A DNA stretch of 23,793 bases from Coemansia sp. RSA 487 (lineage: Eukaryota; Kickxellomycota; Kickxellomycetes; Kickxellales; Kickxellaceae), in assembly GCA_027577595.1 (NCBI GenBank), contig JANBRJ010000149.1:1-23793 (forward strand). Reading direction: 5' to 3'. The translations under genes were made by a program, and so were the position numbers. The notes under the pieces were generated by a model. That model was not told the origin of the DNA. It saw only the letters and a program-made list of their open reading frames with translations, and searched no databases. Of this stretch, positions 8,091-17,673 are shown in pieces; position 1 is the stretch's first letter, and each line of letters begins with the position of its first letter.

Positions 8091-10429
8091 ATGGCACCAA
8101 AGGTAGCAAGCGGGCTTTTGTGTTTATGCTAAACCACCAGCAAATAGAATAGAGTTTCATAATACGCTAAATAATGCTGTAAATGTGTTTGTTTATTTCT
8201 TTATTTGGCTACGCGCTTACAATGTAGACCCGAGCGCAACGCAAAAAGCACGAACGCACAGATGGATCCGTAGTAATAGTCTCGTCGCCCGAGTTGTCGC
8301 CGTCCACACGAGATTCAGGCAACAGCAGAGCCCAGAGCGGGACCGTTGATAGCGCCGACGATGACATATTTGACATAGACATGGATAGCGATCTGGAAGC
8401 GCTGATCGACGAGTGTTCGCGTGCAGAGGATATTCTGACCCACGCAAACAACAGCCAAAAACAACCAACAGCACCGGTACCGGAGCACGTACCGATAAAA
8501 CGCACTCATTCACAGGCATCTGCATCCAATCGGCGAGCCATTTCTGATCGACCTCGGTTTAAGCTTGCGCGGCCTGCATCTCAAAAACAACTTAATAGTA
8601 TCACGCATTCTACAGCGCCATCGCAAGGTACTGGCCCAACAGCAGACAGTGACCTGGTGTGGTGGCAGCGGTTTGAGCCACGCACGGTGGATGATCTGGC
8701 GCTGCATGCGGCCAAGGCGGCGCAAGTGCGCGAGTGGCTGGAAATGGCCACCTCCGATACTTACGGCGCACGCGTGTTCCGGCTGCTTGTGCTCGAGGGC
8801 CCACCTGGCACATGCAAGTCAACAAGTATCCGGGTACTGGCGGCCGAAATGGGCCTAGAGATCGTCGAATGGATCAACCCATTATCTGAGCGTCAATCGG
8901 TTGCCAACGAGCACCAAGACTACGCCGAGGACTATGGCGACGATATGCCCACAGGCGTTGTCCGCCAGTTCGATGATTTTCTGCGGCGCGCTGAACGGTA
9001 CTCGAACCTGGAATTGCATGCAGGCGCTGAAAATCGAGTGGCCGCTAGAAGAGCAGCTAGTGGCCGATATCGCAACAAAATTATCATGATCGATGACCTG
9101 CCTAATGTTGGGCACCGCGACACGCGCGACGCCTTTACTACTGCACTGCGCCGCTTTATAGCCACGCCTGCCAATCAGTCGTTTCCTATGGTTATTGTGG
9201 TTACTGAGTGCTTTTCGATGCACCAAATGCTTGGCGACCACGATGAATCGACCACCAAGTACCGTACAGGCTCTAGCGATGATACCGTTTGGTCTGCGTC
9301 TGATATCATTCCTCCCTCCGTGTACCAGTCGCAATACTGCCAGGCAATCAAGTTTAACCCGGTAGCGCCGACTATCGTGGCCAAGGGTCTGAAGCGCATC
9401 CTCCAGCTGCAAACAGGGGCCGCAAGGACTGTCAAATCGCATGCATCCGTGGTTAAGCGCATATCTACGGAATGTAATGGCGATCTGCGGCTGGCCGTCA
9501 CCATGCTGCAATTGTCTGAGGCTGCCAACCATGCATCAGCGAACGATGTTGATATGGGGAAGCGGTCTGCGCTCGATCTATTCCATGCGCTTGGCAAAGT
9601 GCTATACGCCAAGCGCACTAAATCTGTCAATAGGGATGGGGCTGTGGTCCGGGGAACGCTTGAATCAGATCCGGACGACATCATGGACCGCGTACCCATG
9701 GATCTCGGCACGTTTGGTTTGTTTATTCATGAAAACTACGTGGATTTTTGCTCGTCCATCGACGAGCTTGCGGATGCCTCCGAGTACCTGAGCGAAAGCG
9801 ACGCAATATCTGGTGGCTCCTCACAGGCGGGCGGGTGGAGCGCTGCGGGGGAACATGTGTCTAGTGCGTATGCAGCAATGCTTGCGGTGCGCGGAATCAT
9901 GAATGTACGTGGCCATCCAAAGTACTCGGTCAATGGCGTGTCGGAGGGAATGGCGGGAAAGAGAAGGCATATGATGGCGTTCCGGAAACCAGTGTTTTTT
10001 GACAGCTTTAAGCGCAAAGCTGCATTTGGCAACGTGTGGCATGATATTGTTGTTGGTGACCACAATGACCATGATCTGGCAACGGTGGCTGGTGGTGGTG
10101 CGCAGGACCGGCAGTCTGCAGTGTTGGATGTCCTGCCGTACTGGGCACACATCGTGTCGGCACGGAGCATGTCGGGACAATTGTCACCTCTGCGGCAACA
10201 TTCACTGGCTTATGCGCGGCTGATGCGGCTTGCGACTGTTGGTAGAGATGATGGTAGCGGATCCATGGGTAGTGGTGGTGGTGAGACTGCTGGCAGCTAC
10301 TGGTCAACAGTTGCCAGGGCTGCGGAAAACACAACAGCAGGGCTGCAGCAACCCCTGCAAGCGTCAGCAACTGATGAGTTGCAGAAGCTTGTGCTGAGCG
10401 ACGATGATATTGACGAGTTTTCGGATTGA
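8091..10429 (+). CDS. RAD17: Rad17/Rad24-type checkpoint clamp loader, two exons
   Basis: This is the large subunit of the alternative RFC complex that loads the 9-1-1 clamp at damaged DNA in the nucleus. The main exon (8228-10429) is open but has no in-frame ATG before 8381. A start fits upstream: ATG GCA CCA AAG (8091-8102), then a GT...AG intron of 125 bases (8103-8227, GTAGCA to TTACAATGTAG), joining in phase 0. The result is MAPKTRAQRKKHERTDGS and a 737-residue protein. Visible features are the acidic N-terminus, the entry block WWQRFEPRTVDDLALH (149-164), Walker A GPPGTCKST (195-203) and Walker B IIMIDD (D293-D294). The C-terminal tail is acidic, SDDDIDEFSD. The Cys in Walker A (GTCKS) replaces the commoner G or A. 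The length fits Rad17/Rad24 (about 600-700 residues). If the small exon is not used, translation would begin at M in 8381-8383 and lose the basic leader. The carrier-to-Rad17 spacing shows no operon-like link. Confidence 0.87.
8103..8227 (+). other. Predicted intron 1 of the Rad17-like gene
   Basis: The donor is AAG|GTAGCA, the acceptor is CTTACAATGTAG|ACC, and the phase is 0. Without it the conserved-looking leader TRAQRKKHERTDGS has no start codon. The preceding exon codes for only four residues (MAPK). Candidate branch sites are GCTAAA strings near 8129 and 8167. Confidence 0.6.
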
Positions 10430-10505
10430 GCTTGCATGAACTTTGAATCCAAAAAGTACGGCTTTAGTCCTATACCATTTGGGAGGAAGGGAGGTTTGTA
10501 AAAGT

Positions 10506-11090
10506 CATATTTTCCGCTGTTTGCGAGAGAGAAAGCACCGTTTGCAGTTGCCAATACAAAATGTAAGAAAAGCAGGAGAAAAAAAGAAACCATGATGAGC
10601 GTTAGTAGCAATAATCAACCAGAAACACACAAAGAAACAACAGCAACACCAGGATACTTACAGCATAGGGGCTAGCTTTCTTGGATGCCACCATCTTACC
10701 ACTGCCTAATGACGGCGTAAGCACCTGCACGCCGATGTGGGGAGGGTGCGGTGGCAACCAGCTGATGGGCAAGGCATACAGCTGGGAATAACGTTCCTTG
10801 TCGTATGTATCGATGAAGCAATAGATAAGCCGGAATTCGCACCTATTCATATAGGTGTCAGATATGCTGGCGCTTGGTAGTCAATTTAGAAAGCTATTTT
10901 GCACCAGTTTATTGTATGGCATTTTATACGCATTATCTCCTAATCAGAACTTTGTCAAACCCAAATGCAGTACGGGGTGGCTGTTGTATTTATGCAAACC
11001 GTCCTTGATAAAGTCTTCTGATGTCTGCAACCAAGAAGTGTCAGTGGCCAAGAAAAAAGGCTGGCTAGAGTGATCCAGCAACCAATGGAC
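10506..11090 (-). CDS. Unassigned spliced gene, C-terminal part only
   Basis: On the minus strand a coding-like segment (11090 down to 10947) reads ATDTSWLQTSEDFIKDGL and HKYNSHPVLHLGLTK. A second (about 10841 to 10662) reads CEFRLIYCFIDTYDKE, QLYALPISWLPPHPPHIG and SLGSGKMVASKKASPYA. The second segment ends in a strong donor, GCT|GTAAGT (intron 10661-10518). It has a perfect TACTAAC branch site (10607-10601), and the first AG after that leads to a 4-codon last exon, CGG AAA ATA TGA (10517-10506), in phase 0. The first intron is less certain: an AA|GTTCTG donor and GAATAG acceptor near 10842 would join the segments in frame. Only about 210 bases separate its left edge from the next gene's ATG, so an N-terminal half does not fit. 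I do not recognise the family. It may be a truncated copy of a larger protein, or a repeat-family gene relic. It converges on the Rad17-like gene, 76 bases apart. Confidence 0.45.
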
Positions 11091-11304
11091 TTATTGCAGT
11101 TCAGCTCACTTGCCTTCGCCTCGCCTCTTTTTCTCTTGCTCTTGCAATTTAACTTTTTTTTTTTTTATCTGTCAAAATCAAATAATATTATTGTATCAAT
11201 TAGCACCAAACGACATTGTATTTTCTTATTATTTTCTCTTATACTGTAGTCCATACACCAAACTCTCTAGCAAAACATTATTTTTATACTACTCGAACAG
11301 CAAA

Positions 11305-12066
11305 ATGTCCTCGACCTCACATCCGAATTCGTCGTCGGAAAATGACGACAGCAAAAAGGACCAACGGCGGCCAACATGGTCGCAAGTAGAAAGCACACGT
11401 ACCAAGGTTCGGCGCCAGCCAAAGCACAACGACGACCACACGACTGTGCACTGCTTGCATGTATCTGGAGCCATAACTGAAAGCGGGTTTTACGCGCACG
11501 ACCGTGACGGATCCTTCAGCGGACGGATGGACTGTGTGGAGGTTTTGACGAAGACGATGGCGCAGCGACAACTTGAACAACGTATAAACAGTAAGAACGC
11601 ATGGGCGCTGCCCAAGGACCGAGTCCAAGTATCAGACCATTGGGCAAATAGATGGGGGCTTCGGTGGATCCTCAAGTACCGGGTTTTCACGCTCCTGGGG
11701 AACGGAAACATCATGCACTTCACCAAAGCAAGAAATAGGGAATTTTTGATCAGCGACAAGATCATGGACCCCATCTTTAAGCATTATGGAAAGAACAAGA
11801 GAAATGCGTTCAAGGTGGTGCCGCTGGACGAGCTTCTTGTCGACTCGGTGAAAGGGTCTATTGCCTTTGTTCGCAGGGTCTTTAGTCCTGGATTCAGGGG
11901 CTTCAATACGTACGTTGAGTCGTGGAAAAGCGGTAGTCAGATGGACATGTTCCGCAGGGCGTGGGCTGATGCATCGTCACTGGGTGCGTTCAAGTCGCTT
12001 GGTCGTGCCATCGATCGGTACGAGGAGTTTGCCAACGAGCGCGAAGGCAAAAGTAAAAAGCCTTAG
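11305..12066 (+). CDS. Hypothetical protein, 253 residues
   Basis: I do not recognise this protein. The ATG at 11305 follows an A-rich context (GCAAAATGTCC), and the upstream frame is AT-rich and unlike coding sequence, so this start is preferred. The N-terminal 55 residues are Ser/Asp/Lys/Arg-rich and probably disordered. A compact part follows from about 56 (TVHCLHVSGAITESGF) to 240. It contains aromatic-rich stretches (WANRWGLRWILKYRVFTLLG, 130-149 approx.), KIMDPIFKHYGKNKRNAF, and a C-terminal helix-rich segment with YVESWKSGSQMDMFRRAW. It ends in a Lys-rich tail (EREGKSKKP). There is no signal peptide and no clear membrane helix. Codon use is like that of the neighbours, so it is probably a real host gene. 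It could be lineage-specific. Confidence 0.7.
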   Translation: MSSTSHPNSSSENDDSKKDQRRPTWSQVESTRTKVRRQPKHNDDHTTVHCLHVSGAITESGFYAHDRDGSFSGRMDCVEVLTKTMAQRQLEQRINSKNAWALPKDRVQVSDHWANRWGLRWILKYRVFTLLGNGNIMHFTKARNREFLISDKIMDPIFKHYGKNKRNAFKVVPLDELLVDSVKGSIAFVRRVFSPGFRGFNTYVESWKSGSQMDMFRRAWADASSLGAFKSLGRAIDRYEEFANEREGKSKKP

Positions 12067-12525
12067 ATGCGGGGAGGACGCACCAACCCAACCACTTTGG
12101 CCCTTTAGACGGGATTATTTTTTTGTTCTAATTATATCAATAGAAACATTCAAGTGTCCATGATTCGGGCACGGGTTAGACTGATCTCGGCCATGATCCC
12201 GGGAATGAGCTCGCATGCGTTCCTACATCCTGTATATGCGAGGTTGGTGGGAACTTTTTTTTTTCCAGCTCCAACGATGAATGCGTTTTGCTCAAGTTGT
12301 TAGAGCAAAATCCTGTACGAATTGAATTCTTTGCTCCTTTCTCCCTGCTATATTTACTCGAAGACTGGAGGGACAACCCCTGATCCCGTTGGCCTAGACA
12401 ACATTTCCCTGAAGTATATAAACTCCGTTGTTGCTTCAGCTTCCTTGTTCTTTGGCCTTCTACATCTTTTTTTGTCAGGTTGTATTTTTCGATTTTGGAA
12501 TATTATCCTGTATTTCGACGTAACA
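12067..12525 (+). other. Spacer and promoter of the GABA aminotransferase gene
   Basis: The first part is the 3' flank of the hypothetical gene. A T-run follows near 12255-12268, and a TATA box lies at 12415-12422. A frame open to the following gene starts near 12322, but it reads hydrophobic, AT-rich sequence without a convincing leader. No RNA gene was recognised. Confidence 0.5.
12415..12422 (+). promoter_or_regulatory. TATA box of the GABA aminotransferase gene
   Basis: TATATAAA lies 104 bases upstream of the ATG at 12526, in the right orientation and at a usual distance for a fungal core promoter. The call is based on sequence match only. Confidence 0.45.
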
Positions 12526-14043
12526 ATGTTCAGGAAATTTGCAACATCTTCATCAGCAAGGGTGCTGCCACAGTCAAGCAAGTCTCTTTTGGAATCGGCA
12601 GGGAGCATTGTCGGCACCAGAAGACATTTGTCATTGTGCAGAGAGGAGCCCAACGAGCCTCACGTAGCAACTAGTGCTGTGCCAGGCCCAGCATCCAAGG
12701 CAGCGCTCCAGAGGCTGTCGGAGCTCCAGGATACGCGGGCAGCTACATTTGTCGGCGACTATACCAAGTCCGCAGGCAACTACATCACGGATGCCGACGG
12801 GAACTCGTTCCTGGACCTGTACTGCCAAATAGCGTCGATTCCAGTGGGCTACAACAACAAGGCGATTCTGGAAGCGGCCAAGAGCGACCAGATGGCAATC
12901 ACGCTGGCCAACCGGCCGGCGCTGGGCGTGTTCCCGTCGACGGACTGGGCACAGCTGCTCGAGGAGTCGTTCATGCGTGTGTGCCCACCAGGAATGGACA
13001 TGGTGTTTACGACGGCGCACGGGTCGGATGCCAACGAGCTGGCGTACAAAGCGGCGTTCTTGCACTATGCAAGGAAACGCAGGGGCGCACGGGCCTTCAC
13101 ACGTGAGGATATGGAGTCGGTGATGGACAATGTGCCGCCGGGAGCACCCGAAGTGGCGGTCCTGTCGTTCTCTGCCGGGTTCCATGGGCGCACATTCGGG
13201 GCGCTGAGCACCACACGGTCCAAGGCAATCCACAAGCTCGACATGCCGGCATTCAAGTGGCCGCGCGCGCCATTCCCGCAGCTCCAGTACCCTGTGGACA
13301 AGTACGCTGAAGAGAACGCAGCCGAGGAGAAACGGTGCTTGGCCGAGCTCGAGCGCATAATCAAGAGCAACGAGATCCCTGTGGCTGCCGTCATCGTCGA
13401 GCCCATCCAGAGCGAGGGCGGCGACAGGCACGCGTCGCCCGAGTTCTTCCGCGGCGTGAGACGTATCACCAAGGAAAACGACGTGCTCCTGATCGTCGAC
13501 GAGGTGCAAACAGGGTGCGGCGCCACGGGAAAGTTCTGGGCGCACGAACACTGGGCGCTGGACACGCCGCCCGACATGGTGACGTTTTCCAAAAAGATGC
13601 AAGCCGCAGGGTTCTTCCATACTCGTGAGTTGGTGGCAGACCAGCCATTCCGCAACTTTAACACGTGGATGGGCGACCCTGCGCGCGCAATCATTGCCCG
13701 CGCCATCATTGGCGAGGTGCTGGACGGAGGGCTGGTGGAGCAGGTGCAGAAGACTGGCGACTACTTGCTCAGCCATCTTGACCCCCTGGCCATCCGCTAC
13801 CACCGCCTAGTCACCAATGTCAGGGGCCAGGGGACGTTTGTGGCGTTCGACTGTCCGTCGCCCGAGCTGCGTGCGGAGCTCCTAGACCTGATGCGTCTTG
13901 AGGGCGTCAACATGGGCGGCTCTGGAGAAGTGACCGTCCGGTTCCGTCCGATGCTGACGCTGACAAACAGGCACGTCAATGTGTTCCTGACACGCTTCGG
14001 CAGCGTCCTCAACAAGCTCTACAAGAAGCACTGGCCACAATGA
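12526..14043 (+). CDS. UGA1: 4-aminobutyrate aminotransferase, mitochondrial
   Basis: A 505-residue class III PLP-dependent aminotransferase. It transfers the amino group of GABA to 2-oxoglutarate, giving succinate semialdehyde and glutamate (the GABA shunt). Visible features are SFSAGFHGRTFG (FHGR substrate/cofactor loop), VEPIQSEGGD, LLIVDEVQTGCGATGKFW with the cofactor-binding Asp325, and VTFSKKMQAAGFF, where one of Lys356/Lys357 forms the PLP Schiff base. FNTWMGDPARA near 378-388 is typical of GABA transaminases and separates them from ornithine or acetylornithine enzymes. The start at 12526 gives an N-terminus rich in Arg, Ser and Lys without early acidic residues (MFRKFATSSSARVLPQSSKS), a good mitochondrial presequence. 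Starting upstream would bury it behind AT-rich sequence. Yeast Uga1 is cytosolic, so the presequence resembles the animal and filamentous-type enzyme. No introns are seen. Confidence 0.92.
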   Translation: MFRKFATSSSARVLPQSSKSLLESAGSIVGTRRHLSLCREEPNEPHVATSAVPGPASKAALQRLSELQDTRAATFVGDYTKSAGNYITDADGNSFLDLYCQIASIPVGYNNKAILEAAKSDQMAITLANRPALGVFPSTDWAQLLEESFMRVCPPGMDMVFTTAHGSDANELAYKAAFLHYARKRRGARAFTREDMESVMDNVPPGAPEVAVLSFSAGFHGRTFGALSTTRSKAIHKLDMPAFKWPRAPFPQLQYPVDKYAEENAAEEKRCLAELERIIKSNEIPVAAVIVEPIQSEGGDRHASPEFFRGVRRITKENDVLLIVDEVQTGCGATGKFWAHEHWALDTPPDMVTFSKKMQAAGFFHTRELVADQPFRNFNTWMGDPARAIIARAIIGEVLDGGLVEQVQKTGDYLLSHLDPLAIRYHRLVTNVRGQGTFVAFDCPSPELRAELLDLMRLEGVNMGGSGEVTVRFRPMLTLTNRHVNVFLTRFGSVLNKLYKKHWPQ

Positions 14044-14516
14044 TTTCTTTTTCTTTTTTCATCCACTATTATCGTATCCGAGGTCCTTAATAGGAAACAT
14101 TAAAAAAAGGCAAGCGCAAAGTGCTTATCGGGTCCTGGTATTGGAACATCCGGCCCTGGTGACTTTTGGTGATAACACAAAGAATGCAACTGCTGCAAAA
14201 TCAATGGCTTCCTTGTCAAGATAAGCCAGCAGAAAAAAGCAGTCCTCCCCAAATTTCGCCCAATCCAACAAACAGAAAGCAGAACAAGCTCGATGAAAAA
14301 AGGCACAGTTCTATTGGCCTGAAATCGAAAGATACTGTGAGTTGTCCAGAGGTTCGGCCATTTTTAAGCTTTAGGTTCTGGTTCCTTGTGAAAGATAAGT
14401 CCTTTTTTTTCTTCTCTTTTATTTGTCAGTTAATTTAACGTTATAAAACAAACTTTGTAAACTTTTTTTTCCTCTTTCAATTCTTGTTCTCCTTCCTCCT
14501 TTGAGCAATCTACGAA
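14044..14516. other. Spacer between GABA aminotransferase and adenylate kinase genes
   Basis: This stretch of 473 bases holds the 3' flank of the aminotransferase gene and the promoter of the kinase gene. T-runs occur near 14402-14410 and 14464-14470, and a TATA-like TATAAAA lies at 14442-14448, 69 bases before the ATG. No coding signal was seen on either strand. Confidence 0.5.
14442..14448 (+). promoter_or_regulatory. TATA-like element of the adenylate kinase gene
   Basis: TATAAAA lies 69 bases before the start codon, followed by a pyrimidine-rich leader typical of highly expressed fungal genes. It is a sequence match only. Confidence 0.35.
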
Positions 14517-15309
<793 letters not shown>

Positions 15310-15349
15310 CTTTGTCTCTTCCTTTTTTCTGCTTTCCTCCTTATTCCCA

Positions 15350-15355
15350 AATAAA
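15350..15355 (+). terminator. Poly(A) signal of the adenylate kinase gene
   Basis: AATAAA lies 41 bases past the stop codon, within a T-rich 3' flank. It matches the canonical hexamer. Confidence 0.45.
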
Positions 15356-15510
15356 GTGAGCCCGTTTTAGGTTACCAATGTCATTTTCGAGTTTGTTGGC
15401 TTGACTTCAGTGATAACAAATGATGAAATGGATGAAATAAGAGAAGAAAAGAAGCTAAAGAGAGAAAGTTTGAAAAAACATACAAAAATGGGTGGGGGAA
15501 GCTCGCACCG

Positions 15511-15993
15511 TCAATGCTTCAAAGGTGGAGGAGGAGCAGGCATCGGTTTATCGGGCAGCGCCTTTTGGCGTGCCAACCATCTTCTTTGCTGCCAAAGGTT
15601 GTGAAGCTTGCGTTTATGGCGACGTGCCATGATAAAGATGAACGCAAACAGGACAAGACCAGCCAAACATCCAATACCGATACCAACGCCGCACCCAACC
15701 GAACACTTGGACCCCGTTGTAGGCAGTGTTTCGTTCGTCGACCCTGCTATAAGGTCGTTGTCCATCACATTTGTGGATTCTGTTGGAAGGATGCCGTCGG
15801 GGTCGTTTTTGTTCACTGAGGAAGAGGAGCCCTCAATAATCGAGGAGCTTTCACCGCCAGAGCTTTCGCCGCCAGAGCTCTCTGCCCCAGCCTCCGGGTT
15901 TAATGTCAATGTCACAGGCGCTGCTGATGTCGTATCCACTGGCGCACCACGCACCATGGCTATTAATACCGCTAATAATATCAATAGTTCCAT
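15511..15993 (-). CDS. Small single-pass membrane protein with Ser-rich ectodomain
   Basis: A 160-residue protein of unrecognised family. Residues 1-16 form a signal peptide (MELLILLAVLIAMVRG, likely cut before APVD). A Ser/Thr/Glu-rich external part (17-96) follows. It contains three SSGGE-like repeats (39-50) and one N-glycosylation sequon (NET, 87-89). Two cysteines (97, 101) precede a Gly-rich membrane helix (about 102-122). A strongly basic stop-transfer stretch (RRHKRK) and a cytosolic tail with a proline run (PMPAPPPP, 150-157) follow; the run could bind SH3 or WW domains. The plan resembles fungal cell-wall stress sensors of the Mid2/Wsc type but is much shorter and lacks a WSC domain, so this is only a resemblance. 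The ATG at 15993 is the only sensible start. Confidence 0.75.
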   Translation of the reverse strand: MELLILLAVLIAMVRGAPVDTTSAAPVTLTLNPEAGAESSGGESSGGESSSIIEGSSSSVNKNDPDGILPTESTNVMDNDLIAGSTNETLPTTGSKCSVGCGVGIGIGCLAGLVLFAFIFIMARRHKRKLHNLWQQRRWLARQKALPDKPMPAPPPPLKH

Positions 15994-16389
15994 TCTTGTT
16001 TGTTAGAGATATGTATAACCTTTTTCTTTTACGAGCCGGTCGCAAATTCAAAAGAGTGAGATTTAAAAAAGAGTATGCTAAATATAAATACTAAAAAAAG
16101 AGTAAAAAGATGCGTTGGTGGTTGAAAGAAATATAAAGTAACGAAAAAAAAAGTGGATGACCAAAAAAAAAAAGAGCAGTGCAGAAGAAGCAGCAAAAAA
16201 AAGAAACAATCAAATATCCCCCACACTCTCTGTCTGCCTCTTTCGACCACAAGATGCGACTTATTGTCAAAAAAAGTGGTCCATGTCGATCAATTCTCCT
16301 TTTGTAGACTGAACAGAAAGACCAAAAAGAGAGCAAAAAAGAATCTTTTCATGGCCCACCATCAGAAATTGGGTGCCTTTATTCGCCGC

Positions 16390-16397
16390 CACGTGAT
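16390..16397 (+). promoter_or_regulatory. CACGTGAT E-box (Cbf1-like site), distal
   Basis: On the reverse strand this reads ATCACGTG, an exact match to the RTCACRTG site bound by fungal bHLH factors of the Cbf1 type. It is repeated at 16650-16657 in the same spacer. Binding is inferred. Confidence 0.35.
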
Positions 16398-16607
16398 ATT
16401 TGCCCTTGACAGACCAGCCCATTTTTCTCCTTGAAAGGGTTTGTGAAATGAAATGGCGTGGACCATTACGCTATTCTGTGTAAAGATGCATCTATACCAG
16501 AAAAGAAAATGGAAAATGTCTAGTTCATCCTGCGTCAACACGAAACATCTACGTCATTCGGATCTCAAGGAGGGGACATCCTTTCTTTGTGCGTCTTTGT
16601 CTCATTA

Positions 16608-16615
16608 TGACGTCG
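16608..16615 (+). promoter_or_regulatory. TGACGTCG, CRE-like site
   Basis: This is near the TGACGTCA palindrome of CREB/ATF-type bZIP proteins. A partner ACGTCAT (reverse ATGACGT) lies at 16551-16557. It is a sequence match only. Confidence 0.3.
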
Positions 16616-16649
16616 TTTGATTTCCCACTGATTTAATATCGTTAATATT

Positions 16650-16657
16650 CACGTGAT
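16650..16657 (+). promoter_or_regulatory. CACGTGAT E-box (Cbf1-like site), proximal
   Basis: This is the second identical CACGTGAT octamer, 174 bases before the U2 A' start codon. It has the same orientation as the copy at 16390. Confidence 0.35.
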
Positions 16658-16830
16658 CCGTCTTATACTTTGCTGCCTGCATGCCTTGTTATTTATGATA
16701 TTGTAAATTACGGCCTACGATTCCAAAAAAACAATAAAAGGCTTATTCTTGCGTCAGTCTTCACTGCATACCATATTATATATTATTTTTGTAATATTTA
16801 CCAGCAATTTAAAAAAGTGCAGGGGAGAAA

Positions 16831-17538
16831 ATGAAACTGACTGCCGACCTGATAAAAAACTCGCCCACATACTTGAATCCGATCAAGGACCGCGAACTGG
16901 ACCTCAGCAACAACCATATCACGCTGATCGAGAATCTGGGTGCCACGCGCGATCTCAACGACGCTCTCAACCTATGCGCCAATAGCATCCGTGTGCTAGG
17001 CAACTTTCCGATCCTCACACGTCTAAAGTCGCTGTATCTTTCCAATAACCGCATCGCCGCCATCGACCACAGGGTGCCTGCTCAGCTGCCGAATTTGGTT
17101 TCCCTGGTGCTTACAGCCAACAATATCGAAGAACTAAAGGTTTTAGAACCTCTTAGAGAGCTCGGAAGCTTGGAGTACTTGTCGCTTCTGAACAACCCCG
17201 TCATGAGCAAACCGCATGCCCGTCTGTGGTGCATCTGGCGGTTTCCCTCGGTACGTGTTTTGAACTTTGAAAAGGTCTTGCAGAATGAGCGGATAGAAGC
17301 TAAGAAGCTGTTTGAGGTGGCTGCTGATGGCAGCTTATCCGCCTTGGCTTTGGATACTCTTACTATAGAAGCACCAGCTGTTGACAACACATTCGAGCCG
17401 GGTGAGGGGCTAGATCAGCACGAGTCCGACGATAAAATGAATGTTGATAGCGCTTCTGCCAGCCAAACCATTACCGATATCAAGGCCAAGATTCGCGACG
17501 AAATGTCTCAGATACAAGCCATGGAAGAGTTTATTTAG
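16831..17538 (+). CDS. LEA1: U2 snRNP protein A' (Lea1-like)
   Basis: A 235-residue leucine-rich-repeat protein of the U2 snRNP. It pairs with U2 B'' to bind stem-loop IV of U2 snRNA in the spliceosome. The opening MKLTADLIKNSPTYLNPIKD followed by RELDLSNNHITLIENLGA is the family hallmark (RELDLRGYKIPVIENLGAT in animals). LRRs follow, with LYLSNNRIAAID, LVLTANNIEELKVLEPL and YLSLLNNPVMSKPHARLW (family: LRNPVTNKKHYRLYVI), then the cap FPSVRVLNFEKV. The C-terminal third (about 165-235) is acidic and Ser-rich and ends in a predicted helix (DIKAKIRDEMSQIQAMEEFI). No intron is present. The start at 16831 is fixed by the conserved first residues. Confidence 0.93.
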   Translation: MKLTADLIKNSPTYLNPIKDRELDLSNNHITLIENLGATRDLNDALNLCANSIRVLGNFPILTRLKSLYLSNNRIAAIDHRVPAQLPNLVSLVLTANNIEELKVLEPLRELGSLEYLSLLNNPVMSKPHARLWCIWRFPSVRVLNFEKVLQNERIEAKKLFEVAADGSLSALALDTLTIEAPAVDNTFEPGEGLDQHESDDKMNVDSASASQTITDIKAKIRDEMSQIQAMEEFI

Positions 17539-17673
17539 TGAGATATATATAATTATCATCTCATTTGTCCTCTTTCAAAACAAAAGAAGGATGGAAAGTG
17601 TGTAAGGAGTAAATAAAAATGACAAGAAACAAGGAAGAGTAAAATGAAAGGAGAAAAGCAAAAAAATGCTTAT

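Larger units (their letters stand above)
15994..16830. other. Divergent spacer upstream of the U2 A' gene
   Basis: This spacer of 837 bases lies between the membrane-protein gene (minus) and the U2 A' gene (plus). The left half (16060-16210) is packed with A-tracts on the plus strand. The right half holds two CACGTGAT motifs and two ATGACGT half-palindromes (16390-16657). No protein gene or RNA gene was recognised. Confidence 0.5.

Noticed and set aside
12170-12270. A possible small structured RNA before a T-run
   Set aside because: No tRNA boxes, snoRNA boxes or clear stem pairing were found; the T-run alone is common in these spacers.
12631-13803. A 390-codon open frame antisense to the GABA aminotransferase gene
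   Set aside because: It mirrors the GC-rich third positions of the real gene, has no recognisable motifs, and lies entirely within a strongly conserved enzyme gene.
15400-15604. A plus-strand frame overlapping the 3' end of the membrane-protein gene
   Set aside because: It runs through the 3' flank of adenylate kinase with A/G-rich low-complexity sequence and is antisense to a better-supported gene.
16153-16434. A 93-codon frame in the spacer before the U2 A' gene
   Set aside because: It is composed largely of A-tract-encoded lysines and promoter sequence, with no protein-like conservation visible.
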